Source of the DNA: Spirulina subsalsa PCC 9445 | GTDB lineage: Bacteria; Cyanobacteriota; Cyanobacteriia; Cyanobacteriales; Spirulinaceae | Length of the DNA stretch: 64,000 nucleotides | Direction of reading: 5' to 3' | Assembly (NCBI RefSeq): GCF_000314005.1 | Contig: NZ_JH980292.1 | Coordinates: 3,880,121-3,944,120, forward strand | Part shown: positions 17,061 through 27,763 of the stretch, piece after piece | How the letters are laid out: the number at the start of each line of letters is the position of its first letter | Position numbering within the stretch: position 1 is the first letter of the stretch | The notes under the pieces: model-generated | What the model was told of the DNA's origin: nothing | Seen by the model: only the letters and a program-made list of their open reading frames with translations | Databases searched by the model: none | Translations under genes and position numbers: made by a program

Positions 17061-17645
17061 TCAACGGTTGGCTGGGGTTGAGGGGGTAGACATTTTGAGG
17101 GGAGCAAAAATCTGTTCTACGGTGAGGTCAAGATTAATTTCTGGTAGCACAGAGAGGCGATCGCATCCTTGGCATAAAATGGGTTGTTGTTGGGGTTGAA
17201 AGACCAGAATAGACCGATCCGCCGGATCAAGTAACCAAGCCAATCGCCCCCCCTGTTCTAAACAATACAAAATATTGCCAGTCACGCGATTAGAACTTTG
17301 TTCGGGGGACAGAATCTCAATCATCCAATCGGGGGGGAGGAAAAAATCATTGGGGACTTCTCCATCAGGTTCAAAGGGAATGCGCGACCATTGAAAAACC
17401 GCGATATCTGGGACAAGGGAGCGAGTGCCGAAACTACAGCGTAATTCAGGGAAAGCATAGGCGATTTGGGAAGCTTCCACCCTTTGGTTAATCTGATTAC
17501 AGAGGGTTAACTGTAAGCGGCTGTGCTTGCCTTTGGGCATTGGCTTCTGGATCATTCGACCATTAATGTACTCACTCGCCGGTTGAGTTTCTGGGAGTTG
17601 GAGAAATTCCGAGAGGTTAAGGGTTGGGTGAATTGCGCCTACCAT
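17061..17645 (-). CDS. Uma2-family protein (3 of 4)
   Basis: A 194-aa standard-length Uma2 protein. LNLSEFLQLPETQPASEYIN opens the domain, SLVPDIAVF gives the Asp and DWMIEILSPEQ the Glu. It is 81 bp upstream of the long Uma2 gene in the same direction; the two may be co-expressed. The ATG follows a gap of 20 bp from the periplasmic protein gene. Confidence 0.87.
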   Translation of the reverse strand: MVGAIHPTLNLSEFLQLPETQPASEYINGRMIQKPMPKGKHSRLQLTLCNQINQRVEASQIAYAFPELRCSFGTRSLVPDIAVFQWSRIPFEPDGEVPNDFFLPPDWMIEILSPEQSSNRVTGNILYCLEQGGRLAWLLDPADRSILVFQPQQQPILCQGCDRLSVLPEINLDLTVEQIFAPLKMSTPSTPANR

Positions 17646-17665
17646 AAGACCTTGCTGGGGTTAAA

Positions 17666-18193
17666 CTACGGTTGGGTGGTAATTCGTATGATGTAGGGGT
17701 GAAACTGATTGCGCTCATAGGAGCCTACCCAAATTTGATAGGTTCCCGCTAACCATTCTCCGGCAATGGCGGGGTCATCTTCAAAAGCATCATCATTACA
17801 CCACACCCCTCCGGGGCCTTGAATCACTAGGGTAGTATCCGCCGAACTTTTGACCCGAATATTGAGGAAATCGAAATACTCCGTCAGGGTTACAATATGA
17901 TCCGGTTGTTGATCGACAAAACCGACACAGGGGCCGGTGGGAGTTTCCGGGCGATCGCTCACAGACCGGGCGGGGAGTTCTCCCCCACTAATACCGCGCA
18001 TCACCACTTCCCCGAAATTGGATCGGGGGCTAAGGGTGACACTTTCAAACATGGGCGTAAACTGGGAAAAAACGGGTAGAGGCAAGGTCAGAGTGAGTAA
18101 AGTGGCGATCGCACCTAAACCGAAACCTCCTTTGACTCCCCTACAAGATTTCCGGTATAAACGAACAAAGTTGTACATGATATCCCTATCCAC
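17666..18193 (-). CDS. Exported PPC-like hypothetical protein
   Basis: A 175-aa protein with an N-terminal hydrophobic segment (residues 24-42, FGLGAIATLLTLTLPLPVFS) that looks like a signal peptide. The rest is beta-rich: VTLTEYFDFLNIRVKSSADT, TLVIQGPGGVWCNDDAFE and GTYQIWVGSYERN are typical of pre-peptidase C-terminal-like beta sandwiches in cyanobacterial periplasmic proteins. Met5 is an alternative start. It starts 121 bp from divergent mutS. Confidence 0.7.
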   Translation of the reverse strand: MDRDIMYNFVRLYRKSCRGVKGGFGLGAIATLLTLTLPLPVFSQFTPMFESVTLSPRSNFGEVVMRGISGGELPARSVSDRPETPTGPCVGFVDQQPDHIVTLTEYFDFLNIRVKSSADTTLVIQGPGGVWCNDDAFEDDPAIAGEWLAGTYQIWVGSYERNQFHPYIIRITTQP

Positions 18194-18314
18194 CGATTCC
18201 GTCTGGATCTTAACTGGTTTTCTGTAATTTTAGACGCATACCCCCTAGGGTTTGTTGCCCAGATCCCCCAGCCCTCGTAAAATCTTCCTTAACTGCACCT
18301 GCCTAGAATCCCTG

Positions 18315-20876
18315 ATGAGTGAGACTGCCAAAACCGGATCGAAAAATGCCCCTCAACGTGATTACCGTCCCCTAGACCGGGATAAACTTTCCCCCATGAT
18401 GCAGCACTACATTGAGGTGAAAGAACAATATCCCAGCGCCCTCGTGTTGTACCGTTGTGGGGACTTTTTTGAGTGCTTCTTTCAAGATGCCGTCACCATC
18501 TCCCAAGAATTAGAGTTAGTGTTAACCAGTAAGGAGGGGGGGAAAGAAATTGGCCGGGTTTGTATGACAGGGGTGCCGCACCATGCCTTAGATCGCTATG
18601 TTGCCACCTTAGTTGAAAAAGGCTATGCGATCGCCATTTGTGACCAAGTAGAAGAAGCCGCCCAAGCCGCCGCCGAACGTCGCATGGTGGAACGCCAAGT
18701 CACCCGCCTCCTCACCCCAGGCACCCTCACCGACGATGGAATGTTAGCCGCCCGTCGCAACAACTTTTTAGCCTCCGTTGTCGTCGCCAAAGACCATTGG
18801 GGCCTCGCCTATGCCGACATCTCCACCGGAGAATTCTACACCACCCAATCCCAAGACCTCGAAGCCCTCACCCTAGAACTAATGCGTCTCCAGCCCTCGG
18901 AGATCTTACTCCCCACCGACGCACCGGATTTAGGGGGACTCCTGCGCCCCGGAGAAGCCCGCCAAGACCTCCCCGACTACCTCCCCGACTGTTTTTGCTA
19001 TTCCCTCCGCCCCCAGCAGTATTTTAGAGCCTCAGAAGCCCGAAATCGGCTCAAAGAGACGTTCAACGTCAATTCATTAGAGGGAATGGGCTGTGCCGAC
19101 CTCACCCTTGCCATTCGCGCTGCTGGGGGGCTACTAGAGTATCTCGAAGACACCCAAAAAGCCAATCAAGTCCCCCTACAACCCCTCCGCACCTATACCC
19201 TCACCGATTATTTAATCTTAGACCCCCAAACCCGGCGCAATTTAGAAATTCTGCAAACCGTGCGCGACGGCACCTTAAACGGCTCCCTACTCTGGGCGAT
19301 TGATCAAACCGTCACCGCTATGGGAGGGCGTGCCTTAAGGCGTTGGTTATTACAGCCCTTACTGGAGATTAAAGGCATACGCGCCCGCCAAGACACCATT
19401 CAAGAGTTAATCAATAACGCCTATTTACGCCATGAGTTACGGCAATTATTGCGACAATTTTATGACCTAGAACGACTCAGTGGCCGCGTGGGAGCAGGCA
19501 CGGCTAACGCTCGGGATTTAGTCTATTTATCCGACTCCCTTTGTCGTCTTTCGGAATTAGGAGAATTAGTGCAAGGTGGCAAATCCCTTTACCTCAAAGC
19601 CCTGCAAAAAGTCCCCCCGGAATTAGAACAACTGGGGCAGCACGTCCTGCGCCATTTGGTCGAATCTCCCCCCCAACATCTCAAAGAAGGGGGCTTAATT
19701 CGGGATGGGATTCACCCCCTCTTAGATGAACGTCGCCAACAGTTAGAACTGGATCAACAATGGTTAGCTAATTTAGAAGTAACCGAACGAGAAAGAACCG
19801 GAGTTTCTAACTTAAAAGTAGGCTATAATAAGACCTTTGGCTATTATATTAGTTTACCCCGTGCCAAAGCCGCACAAGCCCCCGATAATTACACCCGCAA
19901 ACAAACCCTTACCAACGAAGAACGCTATATCACCTCAGAACTAAAAGAACGAGAAACCCGCATCCTAACCGCTAAAGATGATCTCTATCAATTAGAGTAT
20001 GAAATCTTTACCGAATTGCGGGCAGAAATGGCCGAAAAAGGGCAAGAAATCCGGCAAATTGCCAAAGCCGTCGCCGCCATTGATGTGTTAGCGGGACTAG
20101 CCGAAATTGCCGTAGAACAGAACTATTGCTGTCCGATGATGACCGAAAACCGGGAAATCACCATCCGAGATGGTCGCCATCCCGTGGTTGAAAAAGCCTT
20201 GGGGTTAAACTTTTTTGTCCCCAACTCCACCACCCTCGGCAGTGGCACCGAGAACAATCATCCCGATTTAATTATTCTCACCGGCCCTAATGCCAGTGGG
20301 AAAAGCTGTTATTTGCGACAAGTGGGACTGATTCAACTGTTGGCACAAATTGGCAGTTTTGTTCCGGCCGAATCGGCGACTTTGGCAATTTGCGATCGCA
20401 TTTTTACCCGTGTTGGTGCCGTCGATGACCTAGCCACCGGACAATCCACCTTTATGGTTGAAATGAACGAAACCGCCAACATCCTCAACCATGCCACCCC
20501 CCAATCCCTCATCCTACTTGACGAAATTGGACGAGGAACCGCCACCTTTGACGGTTTATCCATCGCTTGGGCCGTTGCCGAATACCTCGCCACAGAAATC
20601 CAAGCGCGCACCATTTTCGCCACCCATTACCACGAACTCAACGACTTAGAATCCCTGCTCAACAACGTCGCCAACTATCAAGTCACCGTCAAAGAACTCC
20701 CCGATCGTATCCTCTTTTTACACCAAGTCCGACCCGGAGGCGCTGACCGTTCCTATGGCATCGAAGCAGGACGACTAGCGGGCTTACCCTCTGTGGTCAT
20801 TGACCGCGCTCGTCAAGTGATGGCAGAAATCGAGAAACATAGTAAAATCGCCATCGGTCAATCCCCCTCTACTTGA
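18315..20876 (+). CDS. mutS: DNA mismatch repair ATPase MutS
   Basis: An 853-aa MutS from ATG 18315; an upstream in-frame TTG adds 21 unrelated residues and is rejected. The mismatch-wedge motif F-x-E is Phe51-Phe-Glu53 in [10 protein letters not shown]. Walker A is GPNASGKS near residue 657, followed by [11 protein letters not shown] and [14 protein letters not shown] (Walker B and signature). The clamp and lever domains lie between. It recognises mispairs and recruits MutL. The region has a higher GC third position than the island genes, consistent with resident core DNA. Confidence 0.97.
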   Translation: MSETAKTGSKNAPQRDYRPLDRDKLSPMMQHYIEVKEQYPSALVLYRCGDFFECFFQDAVTISQELELVLTSKEGGKEIGRVCMTGVPHHALDRYVATLVEKGYAIAICDQVEEAAQAAAERRMVERQVTRLLTPGTLTDDGMLAARRNNFLASVVVAKDHWGLAYADISTGEFYTTQSQDLEALTLELMRLQPSEILLPTDAPDLGGLLRPGEARQDLPDYLPDCFCYSLRPQQYFRASEARNRLKETFNVNSLEGMGCADLTLAIRAAGGLLEYLEDTQKANQVPLQPLRTYTLTDYLILDPQTRRNLEILQTVRDGTLNGSLLWAIDQTVTAMGGRALRRWLLQPLLEIKGIRARQDTIQELINNAYLRHELRQLLRQFYDLERLSGRVGAGTANARDLVYLSDSLCRLSELGELVQGGKSLYLKALQKVPPELEQLGQHVLRHLVESPPQHLKEGGLIRDGIHPLLDERRQQLELDQQWLANLEVTERERTGVSNLKVGYNKTFGYYISLPRAKAAQAPDNYTRKQTLTNEERYITSELKERETRILTAKDDLYQLEYEIFTELRAEMAEKGQEIRQIAKAVAAIDVLAGLAEIAVEQNYCCPMMTENREITIRDGRHPVVEKALGLNFFVPNSTTLGSGTENNHPDLIILTGPNASGKSCYLRQVGLIQLLAQIGSFVPAESATLAICDRIFTRVGAVDDLATGQSTFMVEMNETANILNHATPQSLILLDEIGRGTATFDGLSIAWAVAEYLATEIQARTIFATHYHELNDLESLLNNVANYQVTVKELPDRILFLHQVRPGGADRSYGIEAGRLAGLPSVVIDRARQVMAEIEKHSKIAIGQSPST

Positions 20877-20961
20877 CAATCTCACCGCCAAGAGATGCCC
20901 ATCTCCCACAATCCCCAAAAAAAAGAACTATGCTTGATGGTATAGCTTTTGAACATCAACA

Positions 20962-21108
20962 ATGCGCAAACTTCATGTCCTCACCCTAGGAACCTTGCTC
21001 CTCCTTGGTATTGCCTACAGCGCCACGTCCCAAACCCAAATCCCCCGTTTGAACCATCCCCTCTCCCCCCCCCATGACCACCGCTCAAAGTCCCTCCTTT
21101 CCCCTTGA
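20962..21108 (+). pseudogene. Signal-peptide leader of the CAP gene, out of frame by one base
   Basis: ATG 20962 encodes MRKLHVLTLGTLLLLGIAYS, a clear signal peptide, then runs into a C9 tract at 21065-21073. After it the frame reads HDHRSKSLLSP and stops at 21108. With eight Cs instead of nine it would fuse exactly into the CAP protein at its ATG 21074. This is either a switchable tract, a recent frameshift or a sequencing error. Confidence 0.75.
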
Positions 21109-21733
21109 TGGTACCCCCGTTTATGTGGAAAAAAACGGTCAATGGCGAGAAGCCCGTTTAACCCAATGGTATTGGCATAGTCAGACGGGAGAACAGTACA
21201 ACGTCTTTTATTTCGATGATCAAAGTACAGAAACAGGAGTCCCCCCCAGTCGGATTCGTAGCTTAGAACAAGCTCAAAACAGTGGCATCACCACCAATGT
21301 TTATGATCTCGACAGTCCAGCAGGTATTGAGCAAATGCTCAACGCCCATAATCAATGGCGGAGTCAGGTGGGAGTTCCTCCCCTCCGTTGGTCTACTCAA
21401 CTCTCCCGCTATGCTCAAGAATGGGCGGATCATCTTTTAGCGACCAACCAATTTGAGCATCGTTCCGACTCTTCCTATGGTGAAAACCTCGCCATGGCCT
21501 CTGGACAACAACTGAGTCCTAAGCGCGTGGTGGATATGTGGGGAGAAGAGATTAAGGATTACAACTACCAACAAAATAGTTGCACTCCGGGGGAAATGTG
21601 CGGTCACTATACCCAGATTGTCTGGAAAACCACGACTGAGGTCGGTTGTGCGGTCGCCCGTCAAGGTCGCCGTGAGGTCTGGGTGTGTAATTACAATCCC
21701 CCAGGAAATTATGTGGGACAAAGACCGTATTAA
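21074..21733 (+). CDS. CAP (SCP/PR-1) domain protein lacking its in-frame signal peptide
   Basis: 219 aa. Residues 1-80 include a segment GTPVYVEKNGQWREARLTQW resembling Tudor/SH3-like modules. The CAP domain follows from about 88: MLNAHNQWRSQVGVPPLRW, FEHRSDSSYGENLA and CGHYTQIVWKTTTEVGCA, containing the His and Glu residues typical of the CAP cavity. CAP proteins are normally secreted; here the signal peptide lies in another frame just upstream, joined through a C9 run. As written, the product would be cytoplasmic. Confidence 0.85.
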   Translation: MTTAQSPSFPLDGTPVYVEKNGQWREARLTQWYWHSQTGEQYNVFYFDDQSTETGVPPSRIRSLEQAQNSGITTNVYDLDSPAGIEQMLNAHNQWRSQVGVPPLRWSTQLSRYAQEWADHLLATNQFEHRSDSSYGENLAMASGQQLSPKRVVDMWGEEIKDYNYQQNSCTPGEMCGHYTQIVWKTTTEVGCAVARQGRREVWVCNYNPPGNYVGQRPY

Positions 21734-21990
21734 TGGGGAGCAGGGGAGCAGGGGAGCAGGGGAGCAGGGGAGCAGGGGAGCAGGGGAGAGGGGGAGCGGG
21801 GGAGTTGATAATTATTAACTATTCCCGACTCCCGACTCCCGACTCCCGACTCCCGACTCCCGATTCCCGACTCCCGACTCCCGACTCCCGATTCCCGACT
21901 CCCGACTCCCGACTCCCGATTCCCGACTCCCGACTCCCGACTCCCGACTCCCGACTCCCGACTCCCGATTCCCGACTCCCGACTCCCTAG
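21734..21990. repeat. Tandem GGGGAGCA octamers and CCCGACT heptamers
   Basis: From 21734 to about 21800 the unit (A)GGGGAGC is repeated with small variations. From about 21828 to 21988 roughly 23 copies of a 7-bp unit CCCGACT, with variants CCCGATT, run without interruption. A shorter reverse-orientation run follows acs at about 27190-27240. Others lie at 34590-34770, 35955-35998 and inside both MITE copies. The extended frames they create are not genes. Confidence 0.9.
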
Positions 21991-22020
21991 GGCGCAAGCA
22001 TTGCGCCCCTACACCGACTC
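21986..22020. repeat. 35-bp palindromic dispersed repeat
   Basis: Contains the palindrome GGGCGCAA-GCA-TTGCGCCC. The same 35 bases recur exactly at 63941-63975. It is related to the palindrome in the 61-bp tandem at 3274. Confidence 0.85.
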
Positions 22021-22064
22021 GCCTGTTCCCCGTTCCCTGTCCCCTAATTTAGGGAATATTGATA

Positions 22065-24710
22065 TCAGCCTAATGCCTTCTCTAACTGCTGTTTTGCCGT
22101 TGCTAAAGCCTCGGGTAACTTGCTGGCATCTCGTCCCCCCGCTTGGGCTAAATTGGGACGACCACCGCCCCCACCGCCGCAAATTTTGGCGATGTTGCCG
22201 ATGAATTTCCCGGCTTGGAGTTGCTTGGCTTTGTTCACTTGGGGACTAAAGGCGGCCACTAAGGAGACTTTATCCGGGGCCGGTGTGGAGGCTAAAACTA
22301 CCGCACTTTCTCCCAGTTTTTGCTGTAACTTTTCGGCGGCCGTTTGCAGGGCTTTGGGGTCTAAATCGCCCAAGGAGGAGACGAGAATTTTAAACTCTCC
22401 GACTGTTTCAGCCTGACTTAACAGTTGATCGGATTTGGCTAAAGCCAGTTCATTTTTTAGGGCTTCTAATTCCTTCTGGGCGGCCTTGAGTTCCCCTTGT
22501 AAGCTGTTTACCCGGTCGGTAATTTCTTCCGGTTTGGCTTTAAAGCGATCGCCTAATTCCTTCACAATCTTATCCCGCACATTGAGATAATCCAACACCG
22601 CCGGCCCCGCCACAGCTTCAATGCGGCGCACTCCGGCAGAAATCCCGGCCTCGCTGATGATTTTGAATACCCCTATTTCGGCGGTATTTTTGACGTGAGT
22701 TCCCCCACATAACTCCATCGAAACACCGGGGAAGTCTATCACGCGCACCTCGGCCCCGTATTTCTCCCCAAACATGGCCGTTGCCCCTTTCGCTTTGGCT
22801 TCTTCTAAGGGCATAACGCAGACATCCCCATCATGGGCTTCTGCAATCCAGGTGTTAATCTGGGTTTCTACGGCCTCTAATTCCTCTGGGGTGACGGCAC
22901 GGGGTAGGTTAAAATCAAAGCGCAGACGGTCGAAGGAGACGAGGGAGCCGGCCTGGGCGATGGATTCCCCGACTAGCTTTTTCAAGGCCGCTTGGAGGAG
23001 GTGGGTGGCGCTGTGATTGGCTTGGGTGCGTCGCCGACAAGCGCGGTCAATGGTGGCTTGAATGCGATCGCCTTTTTGCACCCTTCCCCGTTCAACTTGC
23101 CCGTAGTGGATGAAGATGCCGGACTCTTTCTGCACATCTTCAATGGCAATCACCAGGCCATCTCCCGTTAAATACCCGCGATCGCCAATTTGTCCCCCGG
23201 ACTCTGCATAAAATGGGGTTTTTGTCAAGACTATTTGAACGTTCGTTCCGGCCTCGGCGTTTTCTACCACTTTCCCCCCCACTAACACGGCCTCCACCTG
23301 TACCGTCGCTTGGGAGTCGGTATAGCCTAAAAACTCCGTCGGGTGGATTTGGGCGGCCAGTTGATCTAAACTCTCCTGCACCGTTAAATCAATGGTTTCA
23401 TAGGCCGCTTGAGACTGTTGGATTTGTTCCTGCATGGCCGCATTAAATCCCTCGACATCCACCGTTAAGCCCTGTTCTTCGGCTACTTCTTGGGTCAATT
23501 CTAAGGGGAAACCATAGGTATCATAAAGTTTAAAAGCATCTCGTCCGGCAATAACTTTTTTCTGGCTTTTCTTGACTTTTGCTACCACATCTGCTAATAG
23601 TTTTTCGCCCCGTTCTAAGGTTTTCAAGAATTGGGATTCTTCCCGTTGTAATTCCTGTTGAATAAAACCCTCCCGTTCTCGCACTTGGGGATAAGCATCT
23701 TCGGCTAATTGAATGGCTGTTTCTGCCACTTGATTAATAAAATTACCCGTCACCCCAATTAAGCGCCCATGACGCACTACCCGACGAATGAGACGACGTA
23801 AAACATAACCTCGGTCAGTATTTGAGGCCATAATTCCATCAGAAATCATGTGAACGACAGAGCGCACATGATCCCCAATCACTTTAAGGGAAATTTGAGT
23901 CTGAGCATCGGCTTTAAAGTAATCAATTCCGACAATTTTGGCCGCCGTTTGAATAATGGGCAGAATCAGATCCGTTTCATAATTATTCGGCACACTTTGG
24001 AGAATTTGCGCCATCCGTTCTAACCCCAATCCGGTATCAATATTTTGTTTTTCTAAGGGGGTCAAATTGCCTTCTATATCTCGGTTGTATTGCATAAACA
24101 CGAGATTGTAGAACTCAATAAAACGGCTGTCGTCCTCTAAATCAATAGTTTTGTCCCCTTTTTCCGGGTGGAAATCATAGTAAATTTCCGAACAAGGGCC
24201 ACAGGGACCCGTGGGGCCGGATACCCAGAAATTATCCTCATCTCCCATGCGTTGGATGCGGTGTTCTGGGATGCCGATTTGATCTCGCCAAATGGCAAAG
24301 GCTTCCTCATCTTGTTCGTAGACACTGGGAATTAAACGTTCTGGGGGGAGGCCAAAAACTTCCGTTGAGAGTTCCCACGCCCAGGCGATCGCCTGTTCTT
24401 TGAAGTAGTCCCCAAAACTAAAATTCCCTAACATTTCAAAGAATGTATGGTGTCTGGCGGTGCGGCCGACGTTCTCGATGTCATTGGTGCGGATACATTT
24501 TTGGGAGGTGGTAGCGCGATCGCAAGGGGCTGGTTTTTGCCCTAAAAATATCGGCTTAAAGGGCAACATCCCCGCAATGGTCAGGAGTACGGTCGGATCT
24601 TCCGGCACGAGGGAGGCACTGGGTAGGATTTTATGACCCCGTTGAGCGTAGAATTCTAAGAATTTGTCTCGAATCTCGCTACCTTTGAGAAACTGGGGAG
24701 AGTAAGTCAT
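22065..24710 (-). CDS. alaS: Alanyl-tRNA synthetase
   Basis: 881 aa from ATG 24710 ([17 protein letters not shown]); an upstream extension of 34 residues is not conserved in style. The class II catalytic core fills the N-terminal half, with [20 protein letters not shown] near residue 80. The editing domain carries HSATHLL and CGGTHV, the zinc-binding His/Cys set that clears mischarged Ser- and Gly-tRNA. A coiled coil and Gly-rich [16 protein letters not shown]-Ala domain end the protein. Length matches the family. Confidence 0.97.
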   Translation of the reverse strand: MTYSPQFLKGSEIRDKFLEFYAQRGHKILPSASLVPEDPTVLLTIAGMLPFKPIFLGQKPAPCDRATTSQKCIRTNDIENVGRTARHHTFFEMLGNFSFGDYFKEQAIAWAWELSTEVFGLPPERLIPSVYEQDEEAFAIWRDQIGIPEHRIQRMGDEDNFWVSGPTGPCGPCSEIYYDFHPEKGDKTIDLEDDSRFIEFYNLVFMQYNRDIEGNLTPLEKQNIDTGLGLERMAQILQSVPNNYETDLILPIIQTAAKIVGIDYFKADAQTQISLKVIGDHVRSVVHMISDGIMASNTDRGYVLRRLIRRVVRHGRLIGVTGNFINQVAETAIQLAEDAYPQVREREGFIQQELQREESQFLKTLERGEKLLADVVAKVKKSQKKVIAGRDAFKLYDTYGFPLELTQEVAEEQGLTVDVEGFNAAMQEQIQQSQAAYETIDLTVQESLDQLAAQIHPTEFLGYTDSQATVQVEAVLVGGKVVENAEAGTNVQIVLTKTPFYAESGGQIGDRGYLTGDGLVIAIEDVQKESGIFIHYGQVERGRVQKGDRIQATIDRACRRRTQANHSATHLLQAALKKLVGESIAQAGSLVSFDRLRFDFNLPRAVTPEELEAVETQINTWIAEAHDGDVCVMPLEEAKAKGATAMFGEKYGAEVRVIDFPGVSMELCGGTHVKNTAEIGVFKIISEAGISAGVRRIEAVAGPAVLDYLNVRDKIVKELGDRFKAKPEEITDRVNSLQGELKAAQKELEALKNELALAKSDQLLSQAETVGEFKILVSSLGDLDPKALQTAAEKLQQKLGESAVVLASTPAPDKVSLVAAFSPQVNKAKQLQAGKFIGNIAKICGGGGGGRPNLAQAGGRDASKLPEALATAKQQLEKALG

Positions 24711-24878
24711 AGTTTTTTCTGTAAATCGGTTAGGCAAATATATTGTTACATTTTCTGGGGTGTAGGGGTCGGGGGTCGAGGAATTCAGAATTATTCCCTC
24801 TTCCCGACTCAAAAAAAATGGCCTTGAAAATGGGGCTTTTTGGGTTGACTTTTGACTTTTGCAATGATATTATCAGAC

Positions 24879-24922
24879 AATGGGAGTGGTTGCGGCTAAA
24901 AATGAGTGCAACCACTCCCATT
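24879..24922. other. 15-bp perfect inverted repeat upstream of alaS
   Basis: AATGGGAGTGGTTGC (24879-24893) and GCAACCACTCCCATT (24908-24922) are perfect complements around a 14-base loop GGCTAAAAATGAGT. There is no T run after it, so it is not a classical terminator. It lies 170 bp upstream of the alaS start and could be a small-RNA stem or a protein site. Confidence 0.6.
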
Positions 24923-25039
24923 ATGAAATAAACTTACTTAAAAACAGTTTCCCAAAGCCTCGCCCTTCTGTCCAGAAAAATTTACATTTCGTTACAAAAT
25001 TTTTGAGTTCACATCTCCGCCCTTCTGGGGTAGGGAAAG

Positions 25040-25078
25040 AAACCCGGTTTCAGGTTTAAGGTCAGAAACCGGGTTTTT
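25040..25078. terminator. Hairpin downstream of acs
   Basis: AAACCCGGTTTC (25040-25051) pairs with GAAACCGGGTTT (25065-25076), followed on the plus strand by further Ts. It lies 60 bp past the acs stop and probably terminates acs on the minus strand; the AAACCCGGTTTC palindrome is also a common cyanobacterial dispersed element. Confidence 0.6.
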
Positions 25079-25138
25079 CGTGGGGATTGGGGGAGAAACG
25101 GGAGGATAAACCTAACCCAGTTTCTCGGAAGTCGCCAA

Positions 25139-27106
25139 TTAAGCCCCACCCCTTAATTTATCCAACACCGAACGATCCTCTAAGGTAGAAGTATCCCCCG
25201 CTACTTCTTGTCCGGCGGCGAGATTGCGCAGTAAACGGCGCATAATCTTCCCAGAACGAGTTTTCGGCATAGCATCGGTAAAATGAATATCTCCGGGGCG
25301 GGCGATCGCACCAATTTCTTTCACCACATGATCCTTTAACTCCTGAGTGAGACTATCACTAGGCTCATAATCCCCTTCTAAGGTGACAAAAGCGACCACC
25401 TCCTCCCCTTTCACCTCATCGGGTTTCCCCACCACGGCGGCCTCAGCAACAGCCGGATGGGACACTAAAGCCGACTCAATTTCCATCGTGCCTAAACGGT
25501 GTCCCGATACACTAATCACATCATCCACTCGTCCCATAACCCAAAAATACCCATCCTGATCTCGTCGTGCGCCATCCCCGGCAAAATAAAAATACTGGCC
25601 CTCTTTGGGGGCAATATGTTCCCAATAGGTGCGGCGGAACCGGGCATCATCGCCGTACACGGTGCGCATCATGCTAGGCCAAGGGTGCTTGATGACCAAA
25701 TAGCCTCCCTCGTTGGCCCCGACGGAGTTTCCGTCAAGATCCACGACATCGGCGAGAATACCGGGGAAGGGGAAGGTGGCGGAACCGGGTTTGGTGGGGG
25801 TGGCACCGGGGAGGGGGGTTAACATAAAGCCTCCGGTTTCCGTTTGCCACCAAGTATCAACAATGGGGCAACGTTCGCCGCCGATGACTTTGTGGTACCA
25901 CATCCAAGCCTCGGGGTTAATCGGTTCGCCGACGGTGCCGAGAATGCGCAGGGAGGAGAGATTGCGGCGCTTAGGATGGTGTTCTCCCATTTTAATAAAG
26001 GCGCGAATGGCGGTGGGGGCGGTGTAAAAAATGGTCACGCCGTATTTTTCCACTACATCCCAGAAGCAGCCGAGGTTAGAGGGGCGGGGGACTCCTTCAT
26101 ACATAACCGTTGTTGCCCCGTTGGAGAGGGGGCCGTAGACGATGTAACTATGTCCGGTAATCCAGCCTACATCGGCGGTACACCAGTAAACGTCCGTATC
26201 TTGGAGGTCGAAAGTCCATTTAGTGGTGATGTGGGTGTAGAGGTTATAGCCTCCGGTGGTGTGGACAACTCCTTTGGGTTTTCCGGTGGTGCCACTGGTG
26301 TAGAGGATAAAGAGCAGGTCCTCACTGTCCATAGGTTCCGGGGGGCAGTCGGCAGAGACTCCCGCTTGTAGGTCGTGCCACCAGTGATCTCGACCGGGTT
26401 CCATCTGGACTTTTTCTTTAGTCCGTTGAACGACGAGAACGTTATTGACGCTTTCGACGCCTTCTTCTAGGGCTTGGTCAACGGCGGCTTTGAGGGGAAC
26501 GACTTTATCTTTGCGGAATCCTCCGTCGGCGGTAACGACTAATTTGGCTTGGGCATCGTTTAAGCGGGTGCGTAGGGCTTCGGCACTGAATCCGCCGAAA
26601 ATCACACTATGGGCGGCTCCGATTCTCGCACAGGCTAACATGGCGATCGCGGCTTCGGGAATCATGGGCATATAAATCCCCACGCGATCGCCTTTCTGCA
26701 CCCCCAACTGTTTAAACACATTGGCCATCTGGCACACTTCCCGATGGAGTTGGGCATAGGTTAAGGTGCGAGAATCCCCGGGTTCTCCTTCCCAAATAAT
26801 AGCGGCTTTGTTTTTGCGCCAGGTGGTTAGGTGACGGTCAAGGCAGTTATGGGAAATATTGATTTTGCCGTTGACAAACCATTTGGCATAGGGGGGTTGC
26901 CAGTCTAAGACTTGATCCCATTTTTGGAACCATTCCAGTTCCGTTTCGGCTAATTCTGCCCAAAATCCTTGGGGATCGGCTTTGGCTTTATCGTAAAGAT
27001 GGCCATACTCATCGAGGTTTTTAATCCGGGCGTTTTGGGAAAAGTCGGCCGGGGGGGGAAAGGTTCGGTTTTCGTGCAGGATTGATTCAATGGTTGGTTG
27101 AGACAT
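25139..27106 (-). CDS. acs: Acetyl-CoA synthetase (AMP-forming)
   Basis: A 655-aa adenylate-forming enzyme that converts acetate, ATP and CoA to acetyl-CoA. The phosphate-binding loop is [11 protein letters not shown], the adenylate motif is [10 protein letters not shown], the hinge is near [16 protein letters not shown], and the C-terminal [11 protein letters not shown] contains the Lys that is acetylated in regulated homologues. The ATG starts [16 protein letters not shown]. It is full length and isolated. Confidence 0.97.
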   Translation of the reverse strand: MSQPTIESILHENRTFPPPADFSQNARIKNLDEYGHLYDKAKADPQGFWAELAETELEWFQKWDQVLDWQPPYAKWFVNGKINISHNCLDRHLTTWRKNKAAIIWEGEPGDSRTLTYAQLHREVCQMANVFKQLGVQKGDRVGIYMPMIPEAAIAMLACARIGAAHSVIFGGFSAEALRTRLNDAQAKLVVTADGGFRKDKVVPLKAAVDQALEEGVESVNNVLVVQRTKEKVQMEPGRDHWWHDLQAGVSADCPPEPMDSEDLLFILYTSGTTGKPKGVVHTTGGYNLYTHITTKWTFDLQDTDVYWCTADVGWITGHSYIVYGPLSNGATTVMYEGVPRPSNLGCFWDVVEKYGVTIFYTAPTAIRAFIKMGEHHPKRRNLSSLRILGTVGEPINPEAWMWYHKVIGGERCPIVDTWWQTETGGFMLTPLPGATPTKPGSATFPFPGILADVVDLDGNSVGANEGGYLVIKHPWPSMMRTVYGDDARFRRTYWEHIAPKEGQYFYFAGDGARRDQDGYFWVMGRVDDVISVSGHRLGTMEIESALVSHPAVAEAAVVGKPDEVKGEEVVAFVTLEGDYEPSDSLTQELKDHVVKEIGAIARPGDIHFTDAMPKTRSGKIMRRLLRNLAAGQEVAGDTSTLEDRSVLDKLRGGA

Positions 27107-27763
27107 GGGTATTGTGTGTTACGAAAGGCTTTTTTTCCACAATACCTGACTCTGTGGTGTTCAATCGTGAAGTTCTGCGAATGGAGGGAACAGGGAATCG
27201 GGAGTCGGGAGTCGGGAGTCGGGAATCGGGAGTCGGGAATAGTTAATAATTATCAACTCCCCCGCTCCCCCTTGCGAAAAAGCTGGAAAAAGACGATAGT
27301 TTAATTTCGTGGGTTCAATGGCTTTTAGTCCTGATCTATCAAGCCTTTTAGGGGTTTGTGAACGAAGTGTAAAATAGTGGCAAATTGGAGAAATTTCGCT
27401 CTCCTATTCCTGGCTCCCAACCCCCTAGTCCCCAATTTTGACAAATTAGGATTGTGTGCATTTTGTCAAGTCCTATATATAGGGGTTAATTAATGGGATA
27501 ACACTATTTATGGGGTATTGAAGTTTTGGACACAACGGGATTTTCCCGACTCCCTATTTCCTGTTCTCTGTTTCCTCAAATTTTCCGAGGCTCCCGGAAA
27601 ATGGCTGAAACGTTGATTTTTCGTCGGGAGCCTCGGTTTCTTGTCCTGTAAGGGTTTGAGGTGTGTTGATGGGAAATTCAACGGGTTACAGAGGGGTGAT
27701 TTTAGGGGAGCCTCGGAAATGGGGTCTAGACATTAGGCGGGGCAAGGGGTTATAATGGGGGGA
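27107..27763. promoter_or_regulatory. Region upstream of the CRISPR array, containing the leader
   Basis: No gene is visible. The left part has reverse GGGAGTC heptamers (27195-27240). The leader proper holds CCGAGGCTCCCG (27585-27596), its perfect complement CGGGAGCCTCGG (27625-27636) and a third copy GGGAGCCTCGG (27706-27716). A promoter fits directly before the first repeat: TAGACA (27727-27732), 18 bases, TATAAT (27751-27756), so transcription would start at about the first repeat. Confidence 0.65.

Noticed and set aside
21733-21990. Frames through the heptamer repeats on both strands
   Set aside because: The predicted peptides are pure repeats of the DNA heptamer (SRLPTPD..., GVGSRES...), not proteins.
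25844-26371. Long plus-strand frame opposite acs (175 codons)
   Set aside because: It lies entirely antisense to the well-supported acs gene and its composition mirrors acs codon bias; treated as a shadow.
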